A model generated the notes under the pieces. That model made no database searches and was not told the DNA's origin. It worked only from the letters and a program-made list of their open reading frames with translations. Shown here one piece after another: positions 1 to 9,688 of a stretch of 64,000 bases of DNA. This DNA is from Ignavibacteriales bacterium (GTDB lineage Bacteria > Bacteroidota > Ignavibacteria > Ignavibacteriales > Ignavibacteriaceae): the NCBI GenBank assembly GCA_020061465.1, contig JAGUYG010000020.1, positions 100,734 through 164,733 of the forward strand, written 5' to 3'. How positions within the stretch are numbered: position 1 is the stretch's first letter; every line of letters begins with the position of its first letter. The translations under genes were made by a program, and so were the position numbers.

Positions 1-1
1 T

Positions 2-2410
2 CTTACGCTCGGTGTTACCTATGTAAACCAGCACCAGCGCCGAAGCAGCCTTGACAGCAAAGAATCTTCATTGCAAGGCGTTGTTGCAAATGTAATTCCG
101 AGAGTAATCTTCCTTAAGATAACTGATGATTCACCTGGTGACGGCTCGGGACCTATTATCTATGCACCTCCAACAATCATCATCAATGGTCAAATTAGAC
201 CGACAGAAAATATTTACGGCAGGCTGCCCTCTGAAGCTTCGACACAATTAAATCAGCCGATTCAATATTATGAACTGCGCGATAATCAACGGCAAATCGG
301 ATTCGATATAAATGACAAAAACTTTTTTGCCGGTGCCGATACAACAAGCTTTTCGAGATTAATTAATTATAAAGACCGCTATTCCATTCCGCCCGTATCG
401 TATCCTCATCAAGTACCAAGCTCTTCCAGGGAAAGTAAAACTTATGCATATATAATTCCCGAAGGTGCCGAATCGGTTCAGTTTAGAATTATTGTGGCAA
501 ATGATTTTAAAATTGAAACAGCACAAGACTATGTAAATATTTTGGACGAATACACCGGCGATGCACGATTCACTCCGCATTATAACACCAATGTAATAGG
601 GCGTCCCACACCTTATTTTGTAAGAGCACGTGCGAACGGAAATGTGAGGGATGCAAGCAATAAGCAGGTGGTAACCGTTAATTACGGACTTACATCCGGT
701 ATGTCGGTTTACGGTTTGAACTTTAAATTCAATTGGCAGGGTTTTGATATTGAAGGAGAATTTAATGAGAGTGTTGAGTTCATGAAATATCCTTTGCTTT
801 CCGGTAATCGATTTGAAACCAAAGGGCAAGCATGGTTTTTTAGAGGTAAAAAGAAATTCGGAAGATTTACGCTCGGCGGGGAACGATATAAAATAGGTCC
901 CGATTATATAACCTGGCTCAACACTTACGTACTCGAAAACAGTTATTATGCTACACCAACATTAACGAGTTTTATACCTCCGCCAATACTATATCCGGAA
1001 GACTATCAATCTGCTTCACGCTACGAACCGAGTTATACGCCGGATAGATGGGTGCCTTTCCCGGGCGGTGCATTCTATCCACTTGTGGATGATAATGACG
1101 ATAACGACCGATGGGAAGACGGATTTTATCATTATCATGTGCAGGCAACTGACGGACTTGAAAGAAACAGCGACATAATTAATGGCAGAGGCGATTATTT
1201 TAAACTCGGATATCGTCAGAACATTAACGAGTTAAGAAGCCTTGCCGATATAATCCGGCAGCCCGATGCCGGAATATTCCCCGGAAAAGATAGAGATAAC
1301 GACGGAATACCGGATGATGATAGAAATGCTGATGGTATACCTGATTTTGCACAGGACTTTCTAACTTATTATGCCGATCCGCCCAGCTTCGATTATGGTG
1401 ACGATTGGAATAATAACGGAGTAATTGACGAGCAGGAAAACGATATTCTTCCCGATTATCCTTATGATCCCGATATCGATGGCTACCATGTTTTTGCCGG
1501 CTTAGATTTATTGGATGATCTGAATGTCCGTATAGGTAAGTTAAATGAAAAAGCTATTGCAAGAGGCGGAAGAAACGATGTGAATTATTTAAGAATTAAT
1601 TACTTCACTTCAACGCCACGCTTCGGCTCGCTGCGTTTATTTTACGTCTTAAAACAAGTTCAGGATAACATTTCTAATGACGGCTATCAATTTACTGGAG
1701 TAATAACTACCTCTAATCCATTTCCAACTTACACCATAGATCCGCTCAACTACAGAAACTCGCTTGTAAATTCTCTATATCTTGGAACAACTTACCGGCA
1801 GATAAAGAACGTCAATATTGAGAATAACGTGCGAGTTGAATTAAACAAACAGTTTGCGATCGGTTCGCGCCAAGTTGCGTTATATTCATTACCGGAACAA
1901 GTAAGGCTCCTTGGCGATCAGGTGCAGGGAAGAATTGTCTTTTGGGGTATTGTAAATAAGATCGACTATACTTACTCACTATTTAACGGTGCTTTGAAGC
2001 TCAGCCCTCAGGTTAAAATCAGAACCGAAAAAATTGTTAAAACTTCAGAAGATACATTCGGAAAACAATATACACTTGTTGAGAAACACCAGCAGGAATT
2101 TATACCTATTTTCCGGGTAGATTATGTGCTAACTGAAAACACCACTCTTCGATTCGGTGTGCAAGGTTTTAGCTTTTTTAATCTGACAGACTTGTTCAAA
2201 TATAAAATTAGAAATTATAAAGATAACGTTGACAGCCAGGATAGAAGCACAACAGCATTTTCGATTAGTAACAGAACCCAATATGGAGGATATAATATTG
2301 TGTTAGATTTTGGTATTAAGCATACAACTATCGATTTCATTAGACCGGAAGACAGGAAGAAGGGTACGCAGGAATCAACAATATTTTTCTCAGTCTTTGC
2401 CGGTTTTTAA
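2..2410 (+). CDS. Outer-membrane/surface protein, 5'-truncated by window edge
   Basis: The reading frame is open to the first bases of the window, so the true start lies outside; a TTG at 71 is only an internal codon. About 800 residues are visible. The sequence is rich in alternating polar/aromatic strands and ends in a phenylalanine (GF-stop), as many outer-membrane beta-barrels do. Around 1290-1345 it encodes an Asp/Asn-rich stretch (DRDNDGIPDDDRNADGIPD) that resembles thrombospondin type-3-like calcium-binding repeats, followed by a second such motif (DWNNNGVIDEQ). It ends 18 bases before the TPR gene and is probably the upstream member of that operon. Barrel identity is inferred from composition; no named family was recognised. 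A role as outer-membrane partner of the downstream ExbBD system is a guess from position. Confidence 0.7.
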   Translation, partial: LTLGVTYVNQHQRRSSLDSKESSLQGVVANVIPRVIFLKITDDSPGDGSGPIIYAPPTIIINGQIRPTENIYGRLPSEASTQLNQPIQYYELRDNQRQIGFDINDKNFFAGADTTSFSRLINYKDRYSIPPVSYPHQVPSSSRESKTYAYIIPEGAESVQFRIIVANDFKIETAQDYVNILDEYTGDARFTPHYNTNVIGRPTPYFVRARANGNVRDASNKQVVTVNYGLTSGMSVYGLNFKFNWQGFDIEGEFNESVEFMKYPLLSGNRFETKGQAWFFRGKKKFGRFTLGGERYKIGPDYITWLNTYVLENSYYATPTLTSFIPPPILYPEDYQSASRYEPSYTPDRWVPFPGGAFYPLVDDNDDNDRWEDGFYHYHVQATDGLERNSDIINGRGDYFKLGYRQNINELRSLADIIRQPDAGIFPGKDRDNDGIPDDDRNADGIPDFAQDFLTYYADPPSFDYGDDWNNNGVIDEQENDILPDYPYDPDIDGYHVFAGLDLLDDLNVRIGKLNEKAIARGGRNDVNYLRINYFTSTPRFGSLRLFYVLKQVQDNISNDGYQFTGVITTSNPFPTYTIDPLNYRNSLVNSLYLGTTYRQIKNVNIENNVRVELNKQFAIGSRQVALYSLPEQVRLLGDQVQGRIVFWGIVNKIDYTYSLFNGALKLSPQVKIRTEKIVKTSEDTFGKQYTLVEKHQQEFIPIFRVDYVLTENTTLRFGVQGFSFFNLTDLFKYKIRNYKDNVDSQDRSTTAFSISNRTQYGGYNIVLDFGIKHTTIDFIRPEDRKKGTQESTIFFSVFAGF

Positions 2411-2428
2411 ATTTTGTATTAACACAGC

Positions 2429-5400
2429 ATGATTTGGAAAATAATAATAGTTTTAGCGGCTTCCATAGCCAGCTATTTTATACCCACTCCGCAAGAACTG
2501 CAGAATGCTTTTATCGGAGGTCAGAATTTTTATGCCTCAGGTAATTTTCGTAAGGCGATTGAGCAGTATGACTATATTATAAATACAAAAAGCGATTTCT
2601 TAGATGAAGACAGTGTCAAAGTAGAACTTTTAAGCGGGGAGTTTGTTGTTAGCGTTGTTGTTGCTGCTTATTATCAAAAAGCGAATGCATTGAAGAATCT
2701 TGGAAACCGTTCCGCAGCGGTTGAAATTTTCCGAATCGTGGAAGCACGTTATGATGAACCAAAACTTGCGGCATTAGCTCAGTTTCAGATCTACGATATC
2801 TTTTATAGGAATGAAAATTACGATTCGGCTATTGTTGAAGCCAGAAAACTTGTGGTAAAATATCCTAACGATAAAAAAGCCGAAACAGCTTTATATGATA
2901 TTGGCTGGTCATACAGAGAATTAAACGACCTCGAGAACAGCAACAAGGCTTTTGCCGAATTGATTCAGCGGTATCCTGAGACTGATTACTTACCGAGAGC
3001 AATTTACCAATTAGGTCAAAACAATTTTGATCAAAAGGATTTCGATGAAGCGATAGTGCATTGGACAGATCTTAATGAAAGATTCAAACCGGAAGCATTT
3101 AAACAGCAGGATTGGGAAAACGTTCAGCTTAAAGCTGTTAAGGAACGGCAAATTTTTGAAGCCACCGCAGGCAGAGAAACCGATGAAACTGTATTAGAGT
3201 TGGTTGCCAAGGCACAGGTAAAAATAGGCGATGCTTTAAAAGAAAAAGGTAAATTCTATGAAGCCATTAACAGCTACAATAAGGTTGTAATAACTTACAA
3301 ACTTCTTCCGAAGCTCGTAGAAGTTGCTTATATAAAGATGGCTGATTATACGCTTAGGGAAAGAGGAATTGATTCCGCACGAGTAGTATATCAACATGCT
3401 GTCGATGAAAATTTTGCAAACAAAGAGCTTCAGGCTAAAATGCAGTATAAAATTGCGGAGATGTACCAAAACCAGGATTACTTCGACCGGGCTGCCAAAG
3501 AATATGAATTTTATATCAGAGCGTATGCCGATGTTGCCAACGCAATAGAATTTGAAGTTGATAAAGCTCAGTTTAGTATTGTTGCCATGTATTACAACGC
3601 AAAAAAATATCAGCTTGCTGTTGATTGGGCTGACTCCCTAATAAAAAAATATCCTTACAGCGATGCTTTGCCCGGAGCGCTTCTGCTCAAGGGTTTATCT
3701 CTTAACAGCCTTGAACGATATGAAGAAGCACGAGAAATGTTCACAAAAATACTGGACGAGCATGAAGATAGTCCCGATATAGGAAACGCCAAAGCACAAA
3801 TAGGATTTACTCATTTTCAAGAGAAGCAGTACGAAAAAGCGCTCGAAAATTATTTAGAAGCGTTGGCTCGATATCCCGATAAGATTGACTCTTCACAAGT
3901 GTATTTCGACTTAATAAATGTATATTTTGAACTCAACAGACTTGATGAAGCGATTGCCGCTTTTGAATATGTTAAGTTCGGTTCGCCGTATTATCCTGCT
4001 GCATTCGGTAAGCTTACGAAAATTTATGGAGCCCGCAGCGAATACGATAAAGGAGTTCAATTCCTAAACGGTATACTTGAACGCTCTAAAGGAGTAGACT
4101 CGGTTTATTACCTTCCGGATATTAATTTTGCTTTTGCGGATCTCTACATCTCGCAAAATGATTACCCGACGGCTGTCGATCATCTTACAAAAGTTATTAA
4201 CGATACAACTTCCGATGAAACAAAAATGGTGATAAAGCTTCAGGCGCGATACGCAAGAGGGGTGCTCTATTACCAGCTTGAGAATTATAAAGCTTCTATC
4301 TCAGATTTAGAGTTTGTTAAGGACGATGAAGAATTTAAGTCCAGGTTTGCCAATTACGAAACAAATGTTTCCGAAAAACTTGCACTTGCATATTCAAAAA
4401 CAGGCAAAGTAAGTGAAGCTCTCGAAATGATAAGCATGATGATTGAAGCGGCTTTGGATGAAACGGAGAAAGGAAATCTTTACGCAATAATTTCTAACGT
4501 TTATTACGAATCGAGGAATTATCAAAAAGCCGTAGAGTCGGCAAAAAATGTAATAGCTCTTGCCGGTATTTCCGAAGAAACAAAAGTGGGCAGTTATATT
4601 ACGCTTTCGCAGAGTTACAAGGCGTTAAAGCAGTTGAATAAATCGGCTGAGGTGCTTTTAGAAGCGAGTGAAAAATATCCGGCTTCCTCTGAAATTCCTG
4701 CTGTTTTGTATTCCCTTGCAGCATTATACTTTGACGAAGGCGATTACGAAAAGGCATCAGATATATTTAATAAATTCATAGCAAGATATCCCGACAACCC
4801 AAACGTAAAAGAAGCACGATACTTTAGAGCTTATGCTTATTTCGAATCGGGCGATTGGCTGCAGGCTTATAATTCATTTAAGCAGTTTGCTTCTGCTTAT
4901 CCGCAGGACCCGCTTGCACCCGAAACACAATTTTTTGCAGCCGAAGCGACGTTCAACTCAAAGGATTTTAATAAAGCAATAAGCGAGTATAGAATAGTTT
5001 ATCAGCGCTACCCAAACAACGACTTTGCACCGCAAGCCCTTTACAATGAAGCCTGGTGCTATTTTGAGCTTGAGCAGCCCGAAAAAATGATTGAAACATT
5101 TAAAAGATTAGCACAGCGTTATCCGTCTTCTAATTTTGCAGGCGATGGACTTTTTACAATCGGCGATTATTATTACAACATAAAAGATTACATGCAGGCT
5201 GCAGAAGCCTATACCGAGTTGATAACAAAGTTTCCCGATTACGAAAAAGCGAGAGAAGCCGAAGAGCTTTTGTACGATCTTTCACAGATAAATTCCTTTT
5301 TAGAGTATGAGCAGGCTATGAAATTTTTTGATGCGAGGAATTATCAAAAAACTATTGAAGAGCTTACGAGGCTGCTGGAAAAATATCCCGATGCAAGTAT

Positions 5401-5581
5401 CTCTGTAGGATGTCAGGTAAATATAGCCGCTTCTTATGAGATGCTGGAAAATTATCGGAAGGCTGCCGAGTGGTACAAAAAAATTCTTGAAAAATATTCC
5501 GCCAGCAAAGACGATAATGAACGCAGTGCAGTTATCTTTGCCAAAGAACACCTTGAGTGGATTGAAGAGAACTATTTCTAA
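2429..5581 (+). CDS. Large tetratricopeptide-repeat (TPR) protein, YbgF/BamD-like repeats
   Basis: A 1050-residue protein built almost entirely of TPR units. Patterns such as AIEQYDYII, YPETDYLPRAIYQLG and YEKASDIFNKFIARYPDNP recur from about residue 30 to the C-terminus, the 'A..Y...L..YP.S..A..AL' form typical of periplasmic YbgF, BamD and Tol-Pal-associated TPR proteins. A hydrophobic N-terminal stretch (residues 3-17) looks like a signal peptide or anchor, so it probably works in the periplasm as a protein-binding scaffold. It sits between the outer-membrane protein and exbB with short gaps (18 and about 30 bases), which suggests one transcription unit. The repeats are clear; the binding partner is unknown. 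Confidence 0.85.
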   Translation: MIWKIIIVLAASIASYFIPTPQELQNAFIGGQNFYASGNFRKAIEQYDYIINTKSDFLDEDSVKVELLSGEFVVSVVVAAYYQKANALKNLGNRSAAVEIFRIVEARYDEPKLAALAQFQIYDIFYRNENYDSAIVEARKLVVKYPNDKKAETALYDIGWSYRELNDLENSNKAFAELIQRYPETDYLPRAIYQLGQNNFDQKDFDEAIVHWTDLNERFKPEAFKQQDWENVQLKAVKERQIFEATAGRETDETVLELVAKAQVKIGDALKEKGKFYEAINSYNKVVITYKLLPKLVEVAYIKMADYTLRERGIDSARVVYQHAVDENFANKELQAKMQYKIAEMYQNQDYFDRAAKEYEFYIRAYADVANAIEFEVDKAQFSIVAMYYNAKKYQLAVDWADSLIKKYPYSDALPGALLLKGLSLNSLERYEEAREMFTKILDEHEDSPDIGNAKAQIGFTHFQEKQYEKALENYLEALARYPDKIDSSQVYFDLINVYFELNRLDEAIAAFEYVKFGSPYYPAAFGKLTKIYGARSEYDKGVQFLNGILERSKGVDSVYYLPDINFAFADLYISQNDYPTAVDHLTKVINDTTSDETKMVIKLQARYARGVLYYQLENYKASISDLEFVKDDEEFKSRFANYETNVSEKLALAYSKTGKVSEALEMISMMIEAALDETEKGNLYAIISNVYYESRNYQKAVESAKNVIALAGISEETKVGSYITLSQSYKALKQLNKSAEVLLEASEKYPASSEIPAVLYSLAALYFDEGDYEKASDIFNKFIARYPDNPNVKEARYFRAYAYFESGDWLQAYNSFKQFASAYPQDPLAPETQFFAAEATFNSKDFNKAISEYRIVYQRYPNNDFAPQALYNEAWCYFELEQPEKMIETFKRLAQRYPSSNFAGDGLFTIGDYYYNIKDYMQAAEAYTELITKFPDYEKAREAEELLYDLSQINSFLEYEQAMKFFDARNYQKTIEELTRLLEKYPDASISVGCQVNIAASYEMLENYRKAAEWYKKILEKYSASKDDNERSAVIFAKEHLEWIEENYF

Positions 5582-5613
5582 ACAGAGTTTAATTTAATTT
5601 GGAGGATATAATT

Positions 5614-6501
5614 TTGATCAAATTAATTTTCTTAGTTCAGACAGACGGCGGAAGCTGGTTATCTAACAACTGGCTTGTTTCAACTATCGAAAAGGGAGGA
5701 TACGGCATAATGCTGCCTCTCTTTATTTTTTCTGTAATAACCTTCGGTATCCTCATTGAGAGGCTGTATAAATATTTCGGTGTTCCCTCAGGAGAAAAGT
5801 CAAACTCGCTTCTTAATCAAATAGAAGAAAATATTCGAACGTATGGCGATATTGAAAAAGTAGTCGACTTCATCAAAACAACAAAGGGGATACATTCTTT
5901 TGTATTTCTTAAGGTAATAATGAGATATAAATTTCTTGTAGAAGAAAAACGCCCGATACTTGATATGAGAAATGAACTGCTTGAAACCGGAGATGAATCG
6001 GCACGCGAATATCTTGAGGAATTTCTTCCGATCGTAAATACTATTGCCAGCGTAGCAACACTTTTAGGATTATTAGGTACGATTATAGGCATGATTACTT
6101 CATTCGATGAAATTGCAAAAGGAGGGAAAGGCGATCCGGCTGTTGTAGCAGGTGGTATATCAACCGCACTACTTACTACTGCCGCAGGATTAATAGTTGC
6201 GATACCCGCCGTTCTATCTTTCAGTTTTTTAAGAAGGAGAATGGAAAAAATTATTTTAAAGATTGAACCAATTACAAACCATTTCATTAATTTTATTTTA
6301 AGAGATCTCGCACGCCTTTCCACTTACAAAGCTATGCTGGTTACGGCATTCAGAGACGGTGTGCTTAACAAGGACGAAGAAAAATTTCTTAAAGAAAAAA
6401 GAGTAGAGCTAAATATTTCCGATGCCGAATTTGAAAAGTTAGCTGCCGAAGTAAAAGCACAAATGAATATAGATGTTAAACTGCCTAAGACGGATATTTA
6501 G
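5614..6501 (+). CDS. exbB: MotA/TolQ/ExbB proton-channel family protein
   Basis: Inner-membrane subunit of an ExbB-ExbD proton channel that powers a TonB-like partner. Three transmembrane segments are visible: around residues 30-52, and the conserved pair with IASVATLLGLLGTIIGMI and STALLTTAAGLIVAIPAVL, the hallmark of the family. I chose the TTG at 5614 because a strong GGAGG (5601-5605) lies 8 bases upstream; a TTG at 5599 would place the ribosome site inside the gene. The C-terminus has an extra charged tail of about 40 residues. exbD starts 2 bases after its stop, so the two are translationally coupled. Family assignment is firm; the cargo is unknown. Confidence 0.92.
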   Translation: MIKLIFLVQTDGGSWLSNNWLVSTIEKGGYGIMLPLFIFSVITFGILIERLYKYFGVPSGEKSNSLLNQIEENIRTYGDIEKVVDFIKTTKGIHSFVFLKVIMRYKFLVEEKRPILDMRNELLETGDESAREYLEEFLPIVNTIASVATLLGLLGTIIGMITSFDEIAKGGKGDPAVVAGGISTALLTTAAGLIVAIPAVLSFSFLRRRMEKIILKIEPITNHFINFILRDLARLSTYKAMLVTAFRDGVLNKDEEKFLKEKRVELNISDAEFEKLAAEVKAQMNIDVKLPKTDI

Positions 6502-6503
6502 AC

Positions 6504-6920
6504 ATGGCAAAGAAAAAAAGTAAACTGGAAGAATTAGGAATTGATATGACGCCGATGATCGACTGTGTCTTTCAATTGCTAATTTTCTTTATGGTAACAA
6601 CGGTATTTGCCGTTCAAAGCGGGCTTAAAGTTGACCTCCCGCAGGCTTCAACTTCCGATGCACCGCCGGAAAAGGATCTTAGCATCACTATTTCAGAAAA
6701 AGGCGAAATGGATTTGAACGGTACTATGGTTACTATGGATGACCTTGAAGACCAATTGCGTATTCAGAAAGATATATTCGGCAGTAAAGTTTTAATTATT
6801 AAAGCAGATGCAAAAGCCATGCACGGAATTGTTGTTGACGTAATGGATGCCGCAAAAATTGTCGGCATCGATCAGCTTGCAATTGCAACCGACAAAGAAG
6901 AGAAGAAACCGGGTTCTTAA
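6504..6920 (+). CDS. exbD: ExbD/TolR biopolymer transport protein
   Basis: A 138-residue ExbD/TolR protein with a short cytoplasmic N-terminus, one transmembrane helix (about residues 16-38) and a periplasmic domain. The helix carries the conserved proton-carrying aspartate (DMTPMIDCVFQLLIFFMV, Asp20). The periplasmic part has the family pattern of short strands, including LIIKADAKAMHG. It follows exbB by 2 bases and precedes the TonB-like gene by 6, in the classical ExbB-ExbD-TonB order. Together they should form an energised inner-membrane complex. Confidence 0.93.
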   Translation: MAKKKSKLEELGIDMTPMIDCVFQLLIFFMVTTVFAVQSGLKVDLPQASTSDAPPEKDLSITISEKGEMDLNGTMVTMDDLEDQLRIQKDIFGSKVLIIKADAKAMHGIVVDVMDAAKIVGIDQLAIATDKEEKKPGS

Positions 6921-6926
6921 TAAACC

Positions 6927-8198
6927 ATGACAGAAACCATATTCAAAATACCGGGTTATGAACTTTCAGAGTATGTAAGCAAAACGTTATACTCTGTTAG
7001 AAAACAACTTTTAATGTTTATCGGGATAAGTCTGTTTATTCATCTCATGCCTATTGTTTTAAATATTGATCTCTCTCATGAAGTCGTGGAAAAAAAGAGA
7101 CCTCCTACTACAGTGAAATTTATTCAAAGAGCACCGAGGCTGCAAAAACAAATGGAGCTTCAAAAAACTCCAAAGATAGTTCAACGGACTATGCAAAGAA
7201 GAGTGTCGCAGCAAAGAATGAGCATGATGCCCCGAACTATGACTACTGCCGTTACACACGGCGGAACAGCTCTTGGTTCGTTGGGAAGACCGGGTGATTT
7301 GGTTGATAGAACCTTCTCGCCCAAACAACAGTTCTATGGTCCCAACATTTCGACAGAAGTTGTTAATACTCGCGGCGGTTCTAAAACTGTCGGCAGTTTA
7401 AAGGATGAACTAATAGATTACACAAATTTTCAAGACCGGTTTTATGGCTGGGTTGAGCAAGGAAAGAACAAAAAGGATGTAAGCGGCTATTTGGAATTTT
7501 ATCAGCTTCAGTACCGAGGAAGCAGATTAGACCAAAATAATGAACCCGGATGGAATGTTGTTCCACTCGCTTTACCTTCATTAGTTGAATACGCAGAAAA
7601 ACATACCAAGCTAAACATTATACTCCGCGGCAGCATTAGGATGGATTCGAAAGAATTGATGGAAGTACCGATGATATATATGATGGGTGCCGAATCAACC
7701 CCAATTTACAGCGATAAAGAGGTTGAAGGATTAGAAAAATACTTACGCAACGGAGGGTTTCTTTTTATTGATGACGGGTATGCTGCTCGCTGGGGTGCAT
7801 TTAACCAAAAAACACGGCAGTTAATTCAGGATGCTTTAGGTTATGACGCTGAATGGGAACGTATTCCGAATAACCATTGGATTTATCATTGCTGGGAGGA
7901 TTTTGCCGGTCCGCCCCCGGGTGAAGACGAAGTGCGTCTTAATCCCGACCATCCGGTAAAAGAAAGATACAGATATTTAGAAGGGATTTTCTTAAATGGA
8001 AGATTGGCAGTTTTACTTAGCAGCAAAGGTTATAATAAAGCATGGGGAGAATGGCTCCGTAATCCTCCAACATTAGGAGGTCCGCTTGATAATTCCCGTC
8101 AATTGCAGTTTGGCTTAAACGTAATAGTTTTTGCATGCACACAAAAAGGCGGAATCATAGATCAGAATAAACGAAAAGTTGCTTCAGAACAAAAATAA
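6927..8198 (+). CDS. TonB-like membrane-anchored protein with C-terminal DUF4159 domain
   Basis: A 423-residue protein with three parts. Residues 1-25 are cytoplasmic. A single transmembrane helix (about 27-47) contains S35-x3-H39 (SLFIH), the same spacing as the Ser-x3-His of the E. coli TonB anchor that contacts ExbB/ExbD. A basic, Pro/Gln/Met/Arg-rich linker (50-130) resembles TonB spacers. From about residue 205 there is a DUF4159 domain (NGGFLFIDDGYAARWG, LEGIFLNGRLAVLLSSKGY, LQFGLNVIVFA), a Rossmann-like glutamine-amidotransferase-related fold. No TonB C-terminal domain is present. Its place right after exbB-exbD supports a TonB-equivalent role, with DUF4159 as the periplasmic effector. 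The TonB-like role is inferred from the helix motif and context; the domain match is by pattern. Confidence 0.82.
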   Translation: MTETIFKIPGYELSEYVSKTLYSVRKQLLMFIGISLFIHLMPIVLNIDLSHEVVEKKRPPTTVKFIQRAPRLQKQMELQKTPKIVQRTMQRRVSQQRMSMMPRTMTTAVTHGGTALGSLGRPGDLVDRTFSPKQQFYGPNISTEVVNTRGGSKTVGSLKDELIDYTNFQDRFYGWVEQGKNKKDVSGYLEFYQLQYRGSRLDQNNEPGWNVVPLALPSLVEYAEKHTKLNIILRGSIRMDSKELMEVPMIYMMGAESTPIYSDKEVEGLEKYLRNGGFLFIDDGYAARWGAFNQKTRQLIQDALGYDAEWERIPNNHWIYHCWEDFAGPPPGEDEVRLNPDHPVKERYRYLEGIFLNGRLAVLLSSKGYNKAWGEWLRNPPTLGGPLDNSRQLQFGLNVIVFACTQKGGIIDQNKRKVASEQK

Positions 8199-8208
8199 CA
8201 GTTGAATA

Positions 8209-9672
8209 ATGAAAAAGATTTTTATCACTTTACTTTTATCACTTTCCGTTATAGGATGCGATGCTGTTTACCGATATGTTTTCCTTCCACCGGAAAGAAT
8301 TGAAAAAACTTTAGTGCCAAATAAAGAAACTATCCTTGCGTTAAATGATACCAGCTATTATATAACCAGAGACGGGCAGGCGGTTGGTTACGATGCAAAG
8401 AACTGGAAAGTTGAAGTAAGGTACATGTCGGATTATCAACTAAATACATTTGAATTTCCGTCCGAATCCGATGATTATGAATTGTCCGGTAATCCTTATA
8501 CATACGGTAATTGGGTAGATGCGCAGCTTGGTCACACACCTAAACGATTTACTGTTTTTAAGGTTACTATATATAATTACACGGGTTCAAAAATAAATTA
8601 CGATCCGGAATCAACCTTATTGCAAACAGATCGAGGCGACTATTTTAAGGCGTATGCCCGCGAACAAAAAAACGCATGTAATCAAAGCATCGAAGAATAT
8701 TACAAAATTAGAAGAGGCGCTGGCGGAGTTGACGATGAAGTGTATGAAACCAGAATGGGGATTGCTCGACGTACAATGCTTTATTACGGCAAACCTATTT
8801 ACAAAGGTGACAGCCGCGAAGGTTTAATTGTTTTCGATCCTATTGTATCTTCAGTAGAAGAATTGAAAGTAACCATAAAAAACTTTGTGCTCGAATATGA
8901 TGAAAACAATGAGCCGAGCGAATTAACCGATCTTGTTTTTTACTTTAAACACGCACCTTTAATAAAAGAAGCTATTACAACTCAAACTCAGGTAGCTGTT
9001 AAGTCCGATACTACAAAAGAAGCAGGCTTATCGGGCAACATAAAAATAGCATTGCTTAAATATGTAATTGAAAGCACGAGAGGTACGTATACAGAACCAT
9101 GGAATCCGCTGCCGCGTGCCATTCCTGCACTAATTGAATACGCTGAGCAGAACTCGAAACTTGATGCAGCTTATGTTCAACTGTCGCCCGATGAAAAGGA
9201 ATTCAGCGAAGTCAAATTAGCATTCATATTAGGAGGTCCTGCAGCACCGCAGTTTTCTACAAATTTTATTCACTCAGTATCAGAGTTTCTTCAAAACGGC
9301 GGCTTCCTTTATATTGACAACACATACATTACAGCAGACTGGCCTTATGCGAGGATAATGGATGATTTCATCAAGAAAATTCAGCAGCAGTTAACAGGGA
9401 ATTCCGAATTAAAAAGAATAAACTTAGATCATCCGTTATTCAAAGCATGGCAGCAGTTCGATTTACTACCCAAAGGATTCGACGATTTAAATGCCAATAT
9501 CGAACCGACTGATTATTTGACGGGATTATTTATAGAAGGCAAACTTGCTGCGATACTTTCAACTAAGGGATACCCTGCCGTCTGGGTTCAGGAAAGAAGT
9601 TCAAACATTGATAATGAAGCTCAACTGAAATTAGGTGTTAATATTATTGCCTACACACTTAAAAATAGATAA
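8209..9672 (+). CDS. DUF4159 domain lipoprotein
   Basis: A 487-residue protein whose N-terminus (FITLLLSLSVIGC) is a lipoprotein signal with the lipidated cysteine at residue 17. The N-terminal half (about 20-270) is a strand-rich domain I cannot name. The C-terminal half (about 275-487) repeats the DUF4159 signature of its upstream neighbour: LPRAIPALIEYAEQ, NGGFLYIDNTYI, LTGLFIEGKLAAILSTKGY, LKLGVNIIAYTL. The second core has lost the DDG of the first (now DNT) and the aromatic-histidine stretch is shortened, so the two copies have diverged. It starts 10 bases after the TonB-like gene. It is likely a membrane-tethered periplasmic or outer-membrane partner. Confidence 0.85.
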   Translation: MKKIFITLLLSLSVIGCDAVYRYVFLPPERIEKTLVPNKETILALNDTSYYITRDGQAVGYDAKNWKVEVRYMSDYQLNTFEFPSESDDYELSGNPYTYGNWVDAQLGHTPKRFTVFKVTIYNYTGSKINYDPESTLLQTDRGDYFKAYAREQKNACNQSIEEYYKIRRGAGGVDDEVYETRMGIARRTMLYYGKPIYKGDSREGLIVFDPIVSSVEELKVTIKNFVLEYDENNEPSELTDLVFYFKHAPLIKEAITTQTQVAVKSDTTKEAGLSGNIKIALLKYVIESTRGTYTEPWNPLPRAIPALIEYAEQNSKLDAAYVQLSPDEKEFSEVKLAFILGGPAAPQFSTNFIHSVSEFLQNGGFLYIDNTYITADWPYARIMDDFIKKIQQQLTGNSELKRINLDHPLFKAWQQFDLLPKGFDDLNANIEPTDYLTGLFIEGKLAAILSTKGYPAVWVQERSSNIDNEAQLKLGVNIIAYTLKNR

Positions 9673-9688
9673 AATTAGAGAGTTTAGA

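Noticed and set aside
5599..5613. TTG at 5599 as the exbB start
   Set aside because: The GGAGG ribosome site would be inside the coding sequence; TTG at 5614 has the correct spacing.
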